Positions 17,928-27,199 are shown, counted from the stretch's first letter. The stretch is 63,028 nt of DNA from Chthoniobacteraceae bacterium (GCA_947479475.1 CANJZW010000013.1:1-63028), one strand, 5' to 3'. Program-made: numbers and translations. Notes: a model not told the origin generated them from the sequence alone.

Positions 17928-20120
17928 ATGAGCCATTTCGAGCATGTAAACTTCCTCTGGGACGATTCCAAAGCCGCCTCCTTGGATCCCGTGGGACGCC
18001 TTGTTTACCGGTCCAACCTGCTGGGCAGCGACCAGCGCATCACCAATACCGGTGGAGGCAACACCTCCTCCAAGCTGATGGAAACCGACCCCCTCACCGG
18101 AAAACACGTCGAAGTGCTCTGGGTCAAAGGCTCCGGGGGGGACCTCCGCACCAGCCTGCGCGAAAACTTCTCCTCCCTTTATCAGGACAAACTCGTCTCC
18201 CTTCAGGGCAGCTACGGTGCGCGCACCGACAAAGGCCTCAAGTCCAAGGGCGAAGACGACATGGTGGGCATGTACACACACGCCACTTTCAATCTCAACC
18301 CGCGTGCCTCCTCCATCGACACGCCGCTCCACAGCTTTCTTCCGGGAAAACACGTGGACCACATGCACCCCAACGCGATCATCTCCATCGCCGCCTCCAA
18401 GCGCTGCGAGGCGCTCACCAAGGAAATCTTCGGCGCCAGCATGGCCTACGTCCCCTGGATGCGCCCCGGGTTTGAGCTCGGGCTGGCCATGCAGGTGATC
18501 TCCAAAGAACACCCTGAGGTAAAAGCAATGATGATGGGCCAGCACGGCTTCATCTCGTGGGATGACGACGAAAAAGTCTGCTACACACGCACTCTCGAGT
18601 TCATCGAAAAAGCGGCCCATTTCATCGAACAGAAGTACCAAGCCAAGGGCGGCCACGCCAAAGCCTTCGGTGGCGCCAAGTACCACACGCTCCCCGAAGA
18701 GCAGCGCCACGCCACCTTCGCCGCAATCCTGCCCTGGCTGCGCGGCCAGGTCAGCCAGCACAACCGCTTCATCGGCACCGTCCAGGAAGACGAGGCCATC
18801 CTGCGCTTTGTAAACTCCAAGGACGCTGCGCGCCTCGCTGAACTCGGCACCAGCTGCCCAGACCATTTTCTGCGCACCAAGATCAAGCCCTTGTATGTAA
18901 ACTGGGATCCGGCCACCGGCGATGTCGCCAGCCTCAAATCACTCCTGGCCGACGCCTTGGTGGCCTACCGCGAAGACTACGCCTCGTACTACAAGCGCTG
19001 CAAACACGACAACTCGCCCGCCATCCGCGACGCCAACCCCACCGTCATCCTCATCCCCGGCCTCGGCATGATCGCCTGGGGCAAGGACAAGAGTGAATCC
19101 CGCGTCACCGCTGAGTTCTACAACTGCGCGGTCGAAGTCATGCGCGGGGCCGAAGCCATCGATGAATACATCGCCCTGCCCCAACAGGAAGCGTTCGACA
19201 TCGAATACTGGCTGCTTGAAGAGGCCAAACTCAAGCGCATGCCTGCGGAAAAAGAACTCGCCCGGCAAGTTGTGATCGTGATCGGTGCCGGCAGCGGCAT
19301 CGGCAAGGAAACCGCCCACCGCATCGTCAAGGAAGGCGCCCATCTCGTTTGCGTCGACCTCAAGGAAGAAACCGCCGCCGCAACGGCCGCCGAAATCACG
19401 GGCAAATACGGCCTTGGCATCGGCGTCGCCGGCTCCGGCGTGAGCGGCTGCGGCCCAGCCGTCGGGCTCGCCGCCGACATCACCAACCGGGCCAGCGTCC
19501 GCGCCATGCTCGACAAGGTTGCCCTGGCCTACGGCGGGTTCGACTCCATTTGCGTGACTGCGGGGATTTTCGTCCCCAGCGACACCAGCGGGCACATCCC
19601 CGACGACCGCTGGGACCTGACCTTCCGCATCAACGTGACCGGCAGTTATCTCGTTGGAGACGAGGCCTTCAAAACATGGAAGGAACAGGGCCTGCGGGGC
19701 AACCTGGTGCTCACCACCAGCGCCAACGCAGCCGTTGCTAAGAAAGGTAGCCTCGCCTACGACACCTCCAAAGCCGCCGCCAACCACCTCGTGCGGGAGC
19801 TCGCCATCGAGCTCTCCCCGCTCGTGCGCGTCAACGGCGTGGCACCCGCCACCGTCGTCCAGGGCAGCGCGATGTTCCCCCGCGACCGCGTCATCGGCTC
19901 CCTCGCCAAGTACAACATCCCCTACACGGAGGATGAGGCCACCGATTCGCTCGTCACCAAACTCGCGCAGTTCTACGCGGACCGCACCCTGACGAAGTCG
20001 CCCATCACACCGGCAGACCAAGCGGAGGCGTATTTCCTGCTCGTCTCCAAACGCTTGAGCAAAACAACCGGGCAGATCGTCACCGTTGACGGCGGCCTGC
20101 ACGAGGCCTTCCTGCGCTAA
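17928..20120 (+). CDS. rhaEW: Bifunctional rhamnulose-1-phosphate aldolase / lactaldehyde dehydrogenase-type SDR
   Basis: A 730-aa fusion of the kind described as RhaEW/YuxG. Residues 1 to about 440 form a class II aldolase domain with a zinc-ligand His motif (HVDHMHPNAIIS) and GQHGFISWDDDE; it should split L-rhamnulose 1-phosphate into dihydroxyacetone phosphate and L-lactaldehyde. Residues about 447 to 730 are a short-chain dehydrogenase with the Rossmann motif GAGSGIGKETA and the catalytic YxxxK (YDTSK, near 611-615), expected to act on lactaldehyde. The last gene of the rhamnose operon, ended by a strong terminator 27 bp downstream. Fusion of the two steps is a known arrangement, not an anomaly. 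Confidence 0.94.
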   Translation: MSHFEHVNFLWDDSKAASLDPVGRLVYRSNLLGSDQRITNTGGGNTSSKLMETDPLTGKHVEVLWVKGSGGDLRTSLRENFSSLYQDKLVSLQGSYGARTDKGLKSKGEDDMVGMYTHATFNLNPRASSIDTPLHSFLPGKHVDHMHPNAIISIAASKRCEALTKEIFGASMAYVPWMRPGFELGLAMQVISKEHPEVKAMMMGQHGFISWDDDEKVCYTRTLEFIEKAAHFIEQKYQAKGGHAKAFGGAKYHTLPEEQRHATFAAILPWLRGQVSQHNRFIGTVQEDEAILRFVNSKDAARLAELGTSCPDHFLRTKIKPLYVNWDPATGDVASLKSLLADALVAYREDYASYYKRCKHDNSPAIRDANPTVILIPGLGMIAWGKDKSESRVTAEFYNCAVEVMRGAEAIDEYIALPQQEAFDIEYWLLEEAKLKRMPAEKELARQVVIVIGAGSGIGKETAHRIVKEGAHLVCVDLKEETAAATAAEITGKYGLGIGVAGSGVSGCGPAVGLAADITNRASVRAMLDKVALAYGGFDSICVTAGIFVPSDTSGHIPDDRWDLTFRINVTGSYLVGDEAFKTWKEQGLRGNLVLTTSANAAVAKKGSLAYDTSKAAANHLVRELAIELSPLVRVNGVAPATVVQGSAMFPRDRVIGSLAKYNIPYTEDEATDSLVTKLAQFYADRTLTKSPITPADQAEAYFLLVSKRLSKTTGQIVTVDGGLHEAFLR

Positions 20121-20146
20121 CAGCTAGGATTTTCAATCCCAGCATC

Positions 20147-20184
20147 AAAAGGGGCGCCGCTCAATGTGGCGCCCCTTTTTCTTT
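20147..20184 (+). terminator. Strong intrinsic terminator of the rhamnose operon
   Basis: A perfect 12-bp stem, AAAAGGGGCGCC paired with GGCGCCCCTTTT, separated by a 9-nt loop and followed by further T residues (TTTTTCTTT). Because the stem is flanked by A on one side and T on the other it can also work for the convergent lipoprotein gene on the minus strand. Confidence 0.9.
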
Positions 20185-20245
20185 GTGCCGCAGACGCCCG
20201 CAAGGGCAGCTTTTCAGAAATCTCCCTTCGAAGGGAAAATACCGG

Positions 20246-20464
20246 CTACTTGGGCTGCTGTTCAAAAAACTTCGCCGCGGGTTCACCCTTGGCTGGCGTC
20301 TGTGAGCTGGGAGCCGGCGCTTTTTGAGCCGCGTGAGCCGCCGCGGGAGCCTTCGACTCAGCTCCATGCGCACCACCGTGGGAAGGAAGAGAGGAGGCGG
20401 AGTGGCGTTCGCAAGCCGTTCCAAGGAAAAGGGCGGGGAGTAAAAGCAGAAGCGTGCGTTTCAT
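20246..20464 (-). CDS. Small predicted lipoprotein
   Basis: A 72-aa protein starting at MKRTLLLLLPALFLG. The N-terminus is a lipoprotein signal peptide with lipobox LGTAC, so the mature chain begins at Cys near residue 18. The mature part is low-complexity, rich in Ala, Pro, Ser, Gly and Lys, with no recognisable domain. It is convergent with the rhamnose operon and shares its bidirectional terminator. Function unknown. Confidence 0.6.
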   Translation of the reverse strand: MKRTLLLLLPALFLGTACERHSASSLPSHGGAHGAESKAPAAAHAAQKAPAPSSQTPAKGEPAAKFFEQQPK

Positions 20465-20629
20465 AAGGTGAGAAAGACTAGCGTTCACTTAAAATCAGAG
20501 AAGCGCGAAGTGCACCCACAAACACACACCGCGCGCACCCCCTCAGTACGTCTGTAGGGGCCACAAGAATTCACTCCCGAGCACCTATACGCTTCCAAGA
20601 TGCTAGTGATCCCGCTTTGCTAGGGAACT

Positions 20630-21433
20630 ATGGGCAACCGTATTGACCAGACTTTTGAGAAACTCCGCGCACAAAACCAGGCGGCTATGATCGCGTACAT
20701 CGCCGCCGGCGATCCGTCTCTCGCCGCCACCGAGGAAATCGTGCCCGCCTTGGAGCGCGCGGGCGTGGACCTCGTGGAACTCGGCCTTCCCTTTTCCGAT
20801 CCTTTGGCCGATGGAATCGTCAACCAGCTCGCCGCCGCCCGCGCTCTGGACGCGGGAGCCACCACGCCCAAGGTCCTCGAATGCGTGCGCAACATCCGGA
20901 AGTCGAGCCAGATCCCCATCGTTCTCTACACCTACCTCAATCCCATCTACCGGTACGGGTTTGCCCAGTTCTTGAAGGATGCCGAGGCAGCCGGTGTGGA
21001 CGGCATGCTCATTTTGGACCTCCCTCCGGACGAAGTCGCTTCCAACCCGGACTTCGCCACGGACAGTTCCCTAAAGCAGATCCGCCTGATCGCCCCCACG
21101 ACCCCTGCCTCACGCATTAGTAAACTCACCAATGGAGCGAGCGGTTTTATCTACTACGTCTCCCGCGAAGGCGTGACGGGAGAGCGCACCGATGTCGCAG
21201 AGTCCCTGTCCGAGAAAGTGGCGGCGATTCGCGCCACCACCAGCCTCCCCATCGCCGTCGGCTTCGGAATCTCAACCCCAGAACAGGTCCGCCAGGTCGC
21301 CGCGGTCTCCGACGCCGTGGTCGTTGGCAGCGCCATCGTCAAACGGATCGCAGAATGGGGATCGGATCCAGCCCTAGCCGCTCGCCTGGCCGCGTTTGTC
21401 GCACCGCTGGCCGCCGCATCCAAACAACGCTAA
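20630..21433 (+). CDS. trpA: Tryptophan synthase alpha chain
   Basis: Cleaves indole-3-glycerol phosphate to indole and glyceraldehyde 3-phosphate and channels indole to TrpB. The 267-aa TIM-barrel protein has VELGLPFSDPLADG with the catalytic Glu and Asp, YTYLNPIYRYG, GVDGMLILDLPPDE and the phosphate-binding GFGIST and VGSAIV segments. AGGGA four bases before the ATG is one of the few good ribosome binding sites in the window. No other trp gene is adjacent, so trpA is detached from the usual operon. Confidence 0.96.
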   Translation: MGNRIDQTFEKLRAQNQAAMIAYIAAGDPSLAATEEIVPALERAGVDLVELGLPFSDPLADGIVNQLAAARALDAGATTPKVLECVRNIRKSSQIPIVLYTYLNPIYRYGFAQFLKDAEAAGVDGMLILDLPPDEVASNPDFATDSSLKQIRLIAPTTPASRISKLTNGASGFIYYVSREGVTGERTDVAESLSEKVAAIRATTSLPIAVGFGISTPEQVRQVAAVSDAVVVGSAIVKRIAEWGSDPALAARLAAFVAPLAAASKQR

Positions 21434-21480
21434 GCTTCCCCCGCTTTCAGGCCCGAAATCTGCTTTCCCCCTTATCCACT

Positions 21481-22041
21481 ATGGCTGCTCAGGATCATAC
21501 GCCCCTCTCTTTTCGCGGCTTCGCTTCATTCCTCAAAACACCCGTCCTCTTAGGCGGTGTCCTCGCCGCATGTTGCTTTTCAAGCTGCACGACGGCCAAG
21601 GTTCCGAAAGGAGTCCAACTTGCCAAAAACTTCGATCCCCTCCGCTTTGAAGGCACCTGGTACGAACTGGCCCGCTCCAACCACCCCGATCAGGCCGGCC
21701 TGACCCGGGTCTCCGCCACTTATAAGCGCAACCCGGACGGCTCCTGGCTAGTGACAGACCGCGCCTGGAGCAACGCCGAGGGCATCTGGTTGGGCAGCGA
21801 GCGGAAGGGGAAGAACGGCGCCTCCCAAGCTTCCTTCAAACTCAAACACGCCAAGCCCCGCCACATCGTCATCATTGACCCCGAACACACGATGGCGTTG
21901 GTCTGCAGCAACACCTACCGCCAGTTCTGGATCATTTCTAAAAATCCAGAGCCCGAACCGACCCGGTTCGACAGGATGATTTCTGCGGCTCAGGAAGCAG
22001 GCTTCCCCGTGAAGGAAGCAATCGCCCTCCCTACTCGGTAA
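21481..22041 (+). CDS. Bacterial lipocalin (Blc-like outer-membrane lipoprotein)
   Basis: A 186-aa lipocalin that probably binds or carries fatty acids or lysophospholipids at the outer membrane. After an N-terminal hydrophobic stretch a Cys in CCFSSC could be the lipidation site. The lipocalin signature is clear: RFEGTWYELARSNHP (GxWYExAR), SATYKRNPDGSW, and the C-terminal FWIISKNPEPEPTRFDRM matching the third lipocalin motif. The ATG at 21481 is chosen because the upstream part of the frame overlaps trpA. It starts 47 bp after trpA and could be co-transcribed with it by chance of position. Confidence 0.88.
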   Translation: MAAQDHTPLSFRGFASFLKTPVLLGGVLAACCFSSCTTAKVPKGVQLAKNFDPLRFEGTWYELARSNHPDQAGLTRVSATYKRNPDGSWLVTDRAWSNAEGIWLGSERKGKNGASQASFKLKHAKPRHIVIIDPEHTMALVCSNTYRQFWIISKNPEPEPTRFDRMISAAQEAGFPVKEAIALPTR

Positions 22042-22238
22042 GGGCCCAAGCGATCGAGCAGTGCCACAACCCCGCAATGCAGGGCTTGGGCCGACTCCAA
22101 AAATCACCTGCGCAAAAGTGTTTGACTAACAAGCAGGGCGCCAGGCCGGATATCGGCCGCCCAAGGCACCTTCCTGAAGCGGGCCCTATCGCACCCAGAA
22201 GGCCAAAAAAACCTTCGGCTCGGAGCGCTGCATGAAAA

Positions 22239-23666
22239 CTAAGCCTTCGGGCCCGAGTAGCTGGCCTCCACGCGCTTGGCAACGTCCTGATACCCGTAAT
22301 CCGCTTCGTAGAGGTCTTTGATGCAAGCGGTGTACTCCCCATGGTTCCCCATGGCCTCGTGCAGCAAGGCCAGACGGTAGAGCGTGTCCTTTTTAGTGTT
22401 GTCCATCGACACCATCTCCGCCACCGCCGTTTTATACTGCTGCACTGCTAAATCCTTCATCCCCTTCTCAGAGTAGCAGCGCCCAAGCAGACTCACCGCC
22501 TTCAGGCGCACATTGGGATTTTGACGCGCCCGCTGCAATTCAGGAATGGCATCGGTGTACTGCCCGGCCGCAATGAGCCGCTCCGCCAGTTCAAACCGAA
22601 GCTGCAGATCCGTCGGGTTACGATCCACCCGCTTGCGGGCTTCTCCGATGTTCGCGGCCTCCCGCTCCATCTTCATGTCTGCGAGCTGCTGCGCATACTG
22701 GGCCGCATCCGGGTGCTCGCCGCCTCCATTGGCGAACCAATCTTCAAACTCACGGATGGACTGGTCCAACTGTTTCAGTCGTAAATCCGAGTGTTTCCGC
22801 GCCAAAGCCGGGTCACTGCCGCCCATAAGCTGATCGCAATACGCGTACCACTGCACGGAGCCGGCAAGATCTTCCGAAGCGGCCGTTTGCTCAAACTTGA
22901 GCTCCATAAGCTGCGCAATCTGCCGCACCACGTCCAAATGCTGTGGGTTCGCTTCGTACTGCTGGCTCAATTCAGCCAACTGCGCATCAATCGTGGCCAC
23001 GTCCTTGAAAGAGCGGCCCTTCTGCTCCAGGGCCGTCGCCTCGTCCTTGTCCTTAATGAGGTCCCGATAACTTTTGGCGGTTTCCCACCCTCCCTGCTTG
23101 AGTGTCTGATGCGCGGCCGTATCCTTGGCGCGCTTGAGGGCCATCAAATCGGACGGATTAATTTCAGCAATGCGGTTGAAAATCTCCAAGGCCAGCTCGG
23201 TTTTATCGCTCGCAAGGTAAAGCTCCCCGAGTTCGTGCAACACCTTGGTGTCTTTGGGGCTGCCTTTTACCAGAGTTTCCAGCGCAAAAATCGCCGTCTC
23301 CGGCATCCCAGCCGCCATCGCAGCTTCCTTAAGCAACGTATTGGCCCCGAGATTGAAAGGATCGGAATCCAGCATCCGTTCCGCCTGGTCCATCGCCGCC
23401 AGCGGATCCTTTTTTACGTTCCCCGCGCTGCGCAGGGAAACCGAGGAGAGACTGCTGAAGAGACCGCTTCCTTTTTTACCGCTGTTTTGAGCGATCGCCG
23501 CAGAGCGCAGCATTTTTCGCCCGTCCAAAAAGGTGGGCGCTTCTTTCAAAATATTTTGAAGAAGCGAAATCGCGTATCCGTAATTTTTGAGATCCGCCGC
23601 ACTGCGCGCCTTGATCCAAAGCGCTCGTGCCTTTTCCGGAAGCTCTTTTTCTGAGCAAGTTGCCAT
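22239..23666 (-). CDS. Tetratricopeptide repeat protein
   Basis: A 475-aa cytoplasmic protein with no signal peptide. TPR-like helical pairs are visible around residues 17-50, 110-200 (for example VLHELGELYLASDKTELALE) and 355-460 (LRFELAERLIAAGQYTDAIP, AVSLLGRCYSEKGMKDLAVQ). The middle part is rich in charged helices with coiled-coil character. It begins 82 bp downstream of mcsB on the same strand and may be in one operon with mcsA-mcsB. TPRs mediate protein-protein contacts, so an adaptor or scaffold role is plausible; no enzymatic domain is seen. Confidence 0.8.
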   Translation of the reverse strand: MATCSEKELPEKARALWIKARSAADLKNYGYAISLLQNILKEAPTFLDGRKMLRSAAIAQNSGKKGSGLFSSLSSVSLRSAGNVKKDPLAAMDQAERMLDSDPFNLGANTLLKEAAMAAGMPETAIFALETLVKGSPKDTKVLHELGELYLASDKTELALEIFNRIAEINPSDLMALKRAKDTAAHQTLKQGGWETAKSYRDLIKDKDEATALEQKGRSFKDVATIDAQLAELSQQYEANPQHLDVVRQIAQLMELKFEQTAASEDLAGSVQWYAYCDQLMGGSDPALARKHSDLRLKQLDQSIREFEDWFANGGGEHPDAAQYAQQLADMKMEREAANIGEARKRVDRNPTDLQLRFELAERLIAAGQYTDAIPELQRARQNPNVRLKAVSLLGRCYSEKGMKDLAVQQYKTAVAEMVSMDNTKKDTLYRLALLHEAMGNHGEYTACIKDLYEADYGYQDVAKRVEASYSGPKA

Positions 23667-23748
23667 AGGGGGTTCTAAGTTTTAAACAAATGCTTACAAA
23701 ACTCCAGCAGAAGCCGGCGGCAAAGAAAAGAAAGAGGCAAAAAGCCGC

Positions 23749-24903
23749 TTAGATGGCGCCCTCTGCAGGCGGTTCCGGCGGTTCCGGCTGCAGGGGCAGG
23801 GCAACCGGTGTCTCTTGGGCGCGGGCCATCACCCCAGCGACATCCGGAGCCTCAAACGACTCCAGCTTGCCCCGGATAATTCCCGCGCGAAGCGCATCCC
23901 GCTCCTCGGTCGCAAGCTTCTTCTGCGACCCCTTCTGCAGGTGGGCCGGCTGCGTTTCCATAAACAGCTCATCCACAATATGCTGACGCTCTGCCGGGTA
24001 GAAACCGAGATCGCACCCCAGCTTGACCATCGAAAGCAGGTTGAGCGCCTCCTTGGACCCCATCCCGTACGCATAACGCAGCGTGCCGTAGGAACGCCCG
24101 ATCTGGTCCAACAGCGTGTTGGAGCGCTGCTGCAACAGCGTTTTGCGCGCGTTTTGCTCGTGTTCAATCACTTGCAGAATCACCTTTTGCAGCCGCTCAA
24201 TAATCTGCTCCTCCTTCTCCCCCAAAGTGATCTGGTTGGAAATCTGGAACAAATTACCGAGCGCCTCGGTGCCCTCCCCGTAAAGCCCACGCACGGCGAG
24301 CCCTATCTTGTTCACGGCTTGGATCACCTGGTTGATCTGCTCGCTCAGCACCAATCCTGGCACGTGCAACATCGCGGAGGCGCGCATCCCGGTGCCCACG
24401 TTGCTGGGGCAGGCAGTCAGATAGCCCAGCACTGGGTCAAAAGCAAAGTCCACGCTCTGCTCCAGTTCCGTGTCCACCTTGTTAACGGCCTTGAACGCCG
24501 CCTTCAACTGCAGCCCGGCGCGGATCGCCTGCATCCGCAGATGATCCTCCTCGTTCAGCATGATCGAGAGCGTCTGGCGGCGGTTCATCACCACGGCCGA
24601 TCCCGCCCCCTTTGCCGCGTGCTCGCGCGAAATCAAATGGCGCTCCACCAAAACCTGCTTCTCCAGCGCCGACAAATCCTGGCACGCAAACGAATAGGCA
24701 TCCGCCATCTCCGGAAGCCCCTCCACCTTGGCCCGGATCCGCTCCAAAGTCTCCATCCGTTCCGCCTTCTTCGCCCAACCCGGGAATGGCACCCCCGCAA
24801 GATTACGCGCCAGACGCACCCGGCTGCTGACCACGATTTGGTGGTGCGGTCCCTCGCTCCGAAGCCAGTCGCTGCCTTTGTTGAAAATATTCCGGATCGG
24901 CAT
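23749..24903 (-). CDS. mcsB: Protein arginine kinase McsB
   Basis: ATP:guanido phosphotransferase family enzyme, 384 aa, which in Firmicutes phosphorylates protein arginines to mark them for ClpCP. The N-terminal VVSSRVRLARNLAGVPFPGW is the hallmark SSRxRxARN motif. SREHAAKG, TACPSNVGTGMRASAMLHVPGL and the C-terminal LGCDLGFY segment are all McsB-like. It starts 3 bp after the mcsA stop, which makes a tight mcsA-mcsB pair. Neither ctsR nor clpC is next to it, unlike the Bacillus operon; a TPR gene follows instead. A C-terminal Pro/Glu-rich tail extends beyond the normal end. Confidence 0.93.
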   Translation of the reverse strand: MPIRNIFNKGSDWLRSEGPHHQIVVSSRVRLARNLAGVPFPGWAKKAERMETLERIRAKVEGLPEMADAYSFACQDLSALEKQVLVERHLISREHAAKGAGSAVVMNRRQTLSIMLNEEDHLRMQAIRAGLQLKAAFKAVNKVDTELEQSVDFAFDPVLGYLTACPSNVGTGMRASAMLHVPGLVLSEQINQVIQAVNKIGLAVRGLYGEGTEALGNLFQISNQITLGEKEEQIIERLQKVILQVIEHEQNARKTLLQQRSNTLLDQIGRSYGTLRYAYGMGSKEALNLLSMVKLGCDLGFYPAERQHIVDELFMETQPAHLQKGSQKKLATEERDALRAGIIRGKLESFEAPDVAGVMARAQETPVALPLQPEPPEPPAEGAI

Positions 24904-24906
24904 GAC

Positions 24907-25398
24907 TTAACCCTCCCTTTCCAACGCTTTGATCTTGTCCCGCAACGAAGCGGCCTCCTCGTACTGCTCCTCCACCACCGCCTTTCGCAACGCCTCGTTC
25001 AAATTGCTCATCGCACTCAGCCGGGCTTGCGAGCGCTGCAGACGCTCCGGACATTTCCCCGTATGCTTGAGCCCTTTGTGCATCCCCTTAAGCATCGGCT
25101 CAAGCCCCTCGGCAAACGTGCCGTAACACACAGAGCACCCCAGGCGCCCCGTCTTCTTAAATTCGCCCTGCGTAAACCCGCACTGCGGACAGCGCGCCCC
25201 CTCGGCCGCCCCCCTTTCCACCGTCTGCGCCGCGCCCATGCCCAGCAACAGGTCGGCCAGCGCAAACCCTGTCGGGTCGGACACGCCCTTCTCCTTCGAG
25301 CAGGCCTCGCACATATTCACCTTCTGCATCTTACCGTCCACAATCTGGGTCAGAAAGACACTCGCAGTCTCAGTTTTGCAGACGTCACACAGCATCAT
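24907..25398 (-). CDS. mcsA: McsA-like zinc-finger/UvrB-UvrC motif protein
   Basis: A 163-aa activator protein for McsB. It has an N-terminal CxxC zinc-binding pair (CDVC and CEAC), a second pair (CPQCGF and CSVCYG), and a C-terminal UVR motif (ALRKAVVEEQYEEAASLRDKI). This four-CxxC plus UVR layout is the McsA layout. Two adjacent ATG codons (25398 and 25395) are possible starts. It precedes mcsB with a 3-bp gap. By family knowledge the zinc sites and UVR segment couple McsB to Clp ATPases. Confidence 0.92.
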   Translation of the reverse strand: MMLCDVCKTETASVFLTQIVDGKMQKVNMCEACSKEKGVSDPTGFALADLLLGMGAAQTVERGAAEGARCPQCGFTQGEFKKTGRLGCSVCYGTFAEGLEPMLKGMHKGLKHTGKCPERLQRSQARLSAMSNLNEALRKAVVEEQYEEAASLRDKIKALEREG

Positions 25399-25572
25399 TC
25401 AGTTCCAGTTGTTTTTCTTTCAAATCCTCGCACGCAGACGGACGCCTCCCCGCAAGGCACTGCCGACCCTCCCCTGAACGTACTCAATTCTTGGGGCCAG
25501 TCACAAAAAAAAGACGTCAAACCACTTTTAACCATGTCCGCTTTGCTTCTAGCCATGTCCGCGTCGCTCCTT

Positions 25573-26445
25573 TCATCCATGAATCGGAGTCCCCGTGCTT
25601 CCCGCAATCTCCCGGAACCGGGCAATGATCCGCCCCGTAATCACCCCTGGCTTGCCGTCCCCAATCGGACGGGTATCCAGCTCAATGGCCGCAATGACTT
25701 CCGCCGCCGTTCCCGTCAGAAAACACTCGTCTGCGGTGTAAATGTCGTATCGCGTCATCTCTGTCTCCCGGATGGGAATCCCCAGATCCTGGCAAATTTC
25801 AAACACCACATTCCGCGTAATCCCGCACAAGGCGCCGGCGTAAACAGGGGGCGTGGTGACGACTCCCTTGCGGATGACGAAAATATTGTCCCCCGTACAT
25901 TCGGCGACGTAGCCCTGTTCGTTGAGCATCACGCCCTCATCGGCGCCGGCGTGGGTCGCCTCCACCTTCGCCATGACATTATTGAGGTAATTGAGTGACT
26001 TCACCGCCGGCAAAAGGGCCGCAGGCGCGGCGCGGCGCGTTGCGCAGGTGACCATCACCATGCCCTTGATGTATTTTTCGACCGGATAAAGCTGAATCTT
26101 GTCCGCTATAATGATCACGGTGGCCTTCGGGCAACGGTCGGGGCTGAGGCCCAGATTCCCCTTCCCCCGGGTCACCAGCAAGCGGATATAGCCGTCTTCG
26201 AGATGGTTTTGCCGGATCGTCTCCAGGGTTGCCTCACGCATTTCGTCCACGCTGATCGGGATTTTGAGCCGAATCGCCTTGGCCGAGTCCCAAAGGCGCT
26301 CCAAGTGCTCCTCAAGGCGGAAAACGCGCCCATTGTAAAAACGGATCCCCTCAAAAATGCCGTCCCCATAGAGGAGACCGTGGTCGAACACGGAAATTTT
26401 CGCTTCAGCTTCAGGATATAAAACGCCGTCGATGTAGATCTTCAT
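25573..26445 (-). CDS. ilvE: Branched-chain amino acid aminotransferase (class IV)
   Basis: PLP-dependent class IV aminotransferase of 290 aa that makes the last step of Val, Leu and Ile synthesis. MKIYIDGVLY, DHGLLYGDGIFEGIRFYNGR, SLNYLNNVMAKVEA with the PLP lysine region, ECTGDNIFVIRKG, ITRNVVFEICQDLGI and DECFLTGTAAEVIA are all canonical. D-amino acid transaminase and aminodeoxychorismate lyase share the fold, but the EGIRFYNG and EVIAAIELDTRPIGDG motifs favour IlvE. It stands alone, 174 bp from mcsA and 58 bp downstream of the lolD-type gene. Confidence 0.9.
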   Translation of the reverse strand: MKIYIDGVLYPEAEAKISVFDHGLLYGDGIFEGIRFYNGRVFRLEEHLERLWDSAKAIRLKIPISVDEMREATLETIRQNHLEDGYIRLLVTRGKGNLGLSPDRCPKATVIIIADKIQLYPVEKYIKGMVMVTCATRRAAPAALLPAVKSLNYLNNVMAKVEATHAGADEGVMLNEQGYVAECTGDNIFVIRKGVVTTPPVYAGALCGITRNVVFEICQDLGIPIRETEMTRYDIYTADECFLTGTAAEVIAAIELDTRPIGDGKPGVITGRIIARFREIAGSTGTPIHG

Positions 26446-26503
26446 TTGGGATGGTTGGAAAGCGGTGGTAAGTTAAGAAAGGAAAAGCAACCCTCTTGGC
26501 CAC

Positions 26504-27199
26504 TCAGGCCACAATCTGGCCGTCGCGGATTTCCAAACGACGGTCCCCGCGCTGCGCCAGGCTGGCGTCGTGGGTGACCACCACAAGGGTCCGCCGGTTT
26601 TCACGGATGAGGGTCAAAAGCAGTTCAATGATCGTCGCCCCCGTGCGAGAATCAAGATTCCCGGTGGGCTCATCGGCAAAAAGCAAGGTGGGGTCGTTGA
26701 TGAGGGAGCGGGCGATCGCCACCCTCTGCTGTTCGCCTCCCGAAAGCTCCGCGGGCAAGTGCTGCATGCGATCGGCGAGGCCGACGCGTTCGAGAATATT
26801 TTCCGCCCTCTCCTGCGCCTGGGGACCGTGCGTGGAACCGATCATCGCGGGCAGCAAAACGTTCTCGAGCGCGGTGAGTTCGGGCAGTAAAAAGTAGCCC
26901 TGAAATACAAATCCGATCCTCTGATTGCGCCTCCGGCACTCGGCATTGTCGCCCCGGGCGTAAAGCGCCTCTCCCTCGAAAACCACCGAGCCCGCCTCGG
27001 GTTTCTCCAGCCCCGCCAGAGTGTACAAGAGCGTTGTTTTCCCCGCCCCCGACGCGCCCACCAAAAACACCGATTCTCCGTGCAGGATGTCGAGATCGAT
27101 TCCCTTGAGAACATCCACGGTGCGCGAACCGATCGTGTAGGACCGGCGCAACTGGGAGGCGGACAAATGAAAGGGATGCTCCATGGGAGAGGCAATCAT
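26504..27199 (-). CDS. lolD: LolD-type ABC transporter ATP-binding protein
   Basis: ABC ATPase of the LolD/MacB group, about 231 aa. Walker A GASGAGKTTL, Q-loop region, signature LSGGEQQRVAIA, Walker B LLFADEPTGNLD and the switch His in VVVTHDASLA are all present. The YTIGSRTVDVLKGIDLDI start and ADEPTGNLDSRTGATI are typical of lipoprotein-releasing LolD. No membrane partner (lolC/lolE or ftsX-like) is adjacent, so the system it powers cannot be fixed. Starts at 27199 or 27184 are both possible; the TTG at 27223 is least likely. Confidence 0.8.
   Translation of the reverse strand: MIASPMEHPFHLSASQLRRSYTIGSRTVDVLKGIDLDILHGESVFLVGASGAGKTTLLYTLAGLEKPEAGSVVFEGEALYARGDNAECRRRNQRIGFVFQGYFLLPELTALENVLLPAMIGSTHGPQAQERAENILERVGLADRMQHLPAELSGGEQQRVAIARSLINDPTLLFADEPTGNLDSRTGATIIELLLTLIRENRRTLVVVTHDASLAQRGDRRLEIRDGQIVA

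Noticed and set aside
23815..25998. A 727-codon plus-strand frame opposite mcsA, mcsB and ilvE
   Set aside because: It crosses three clear minus-strand genes and has the His/Leu/Gln-rich content of an antisense frame.
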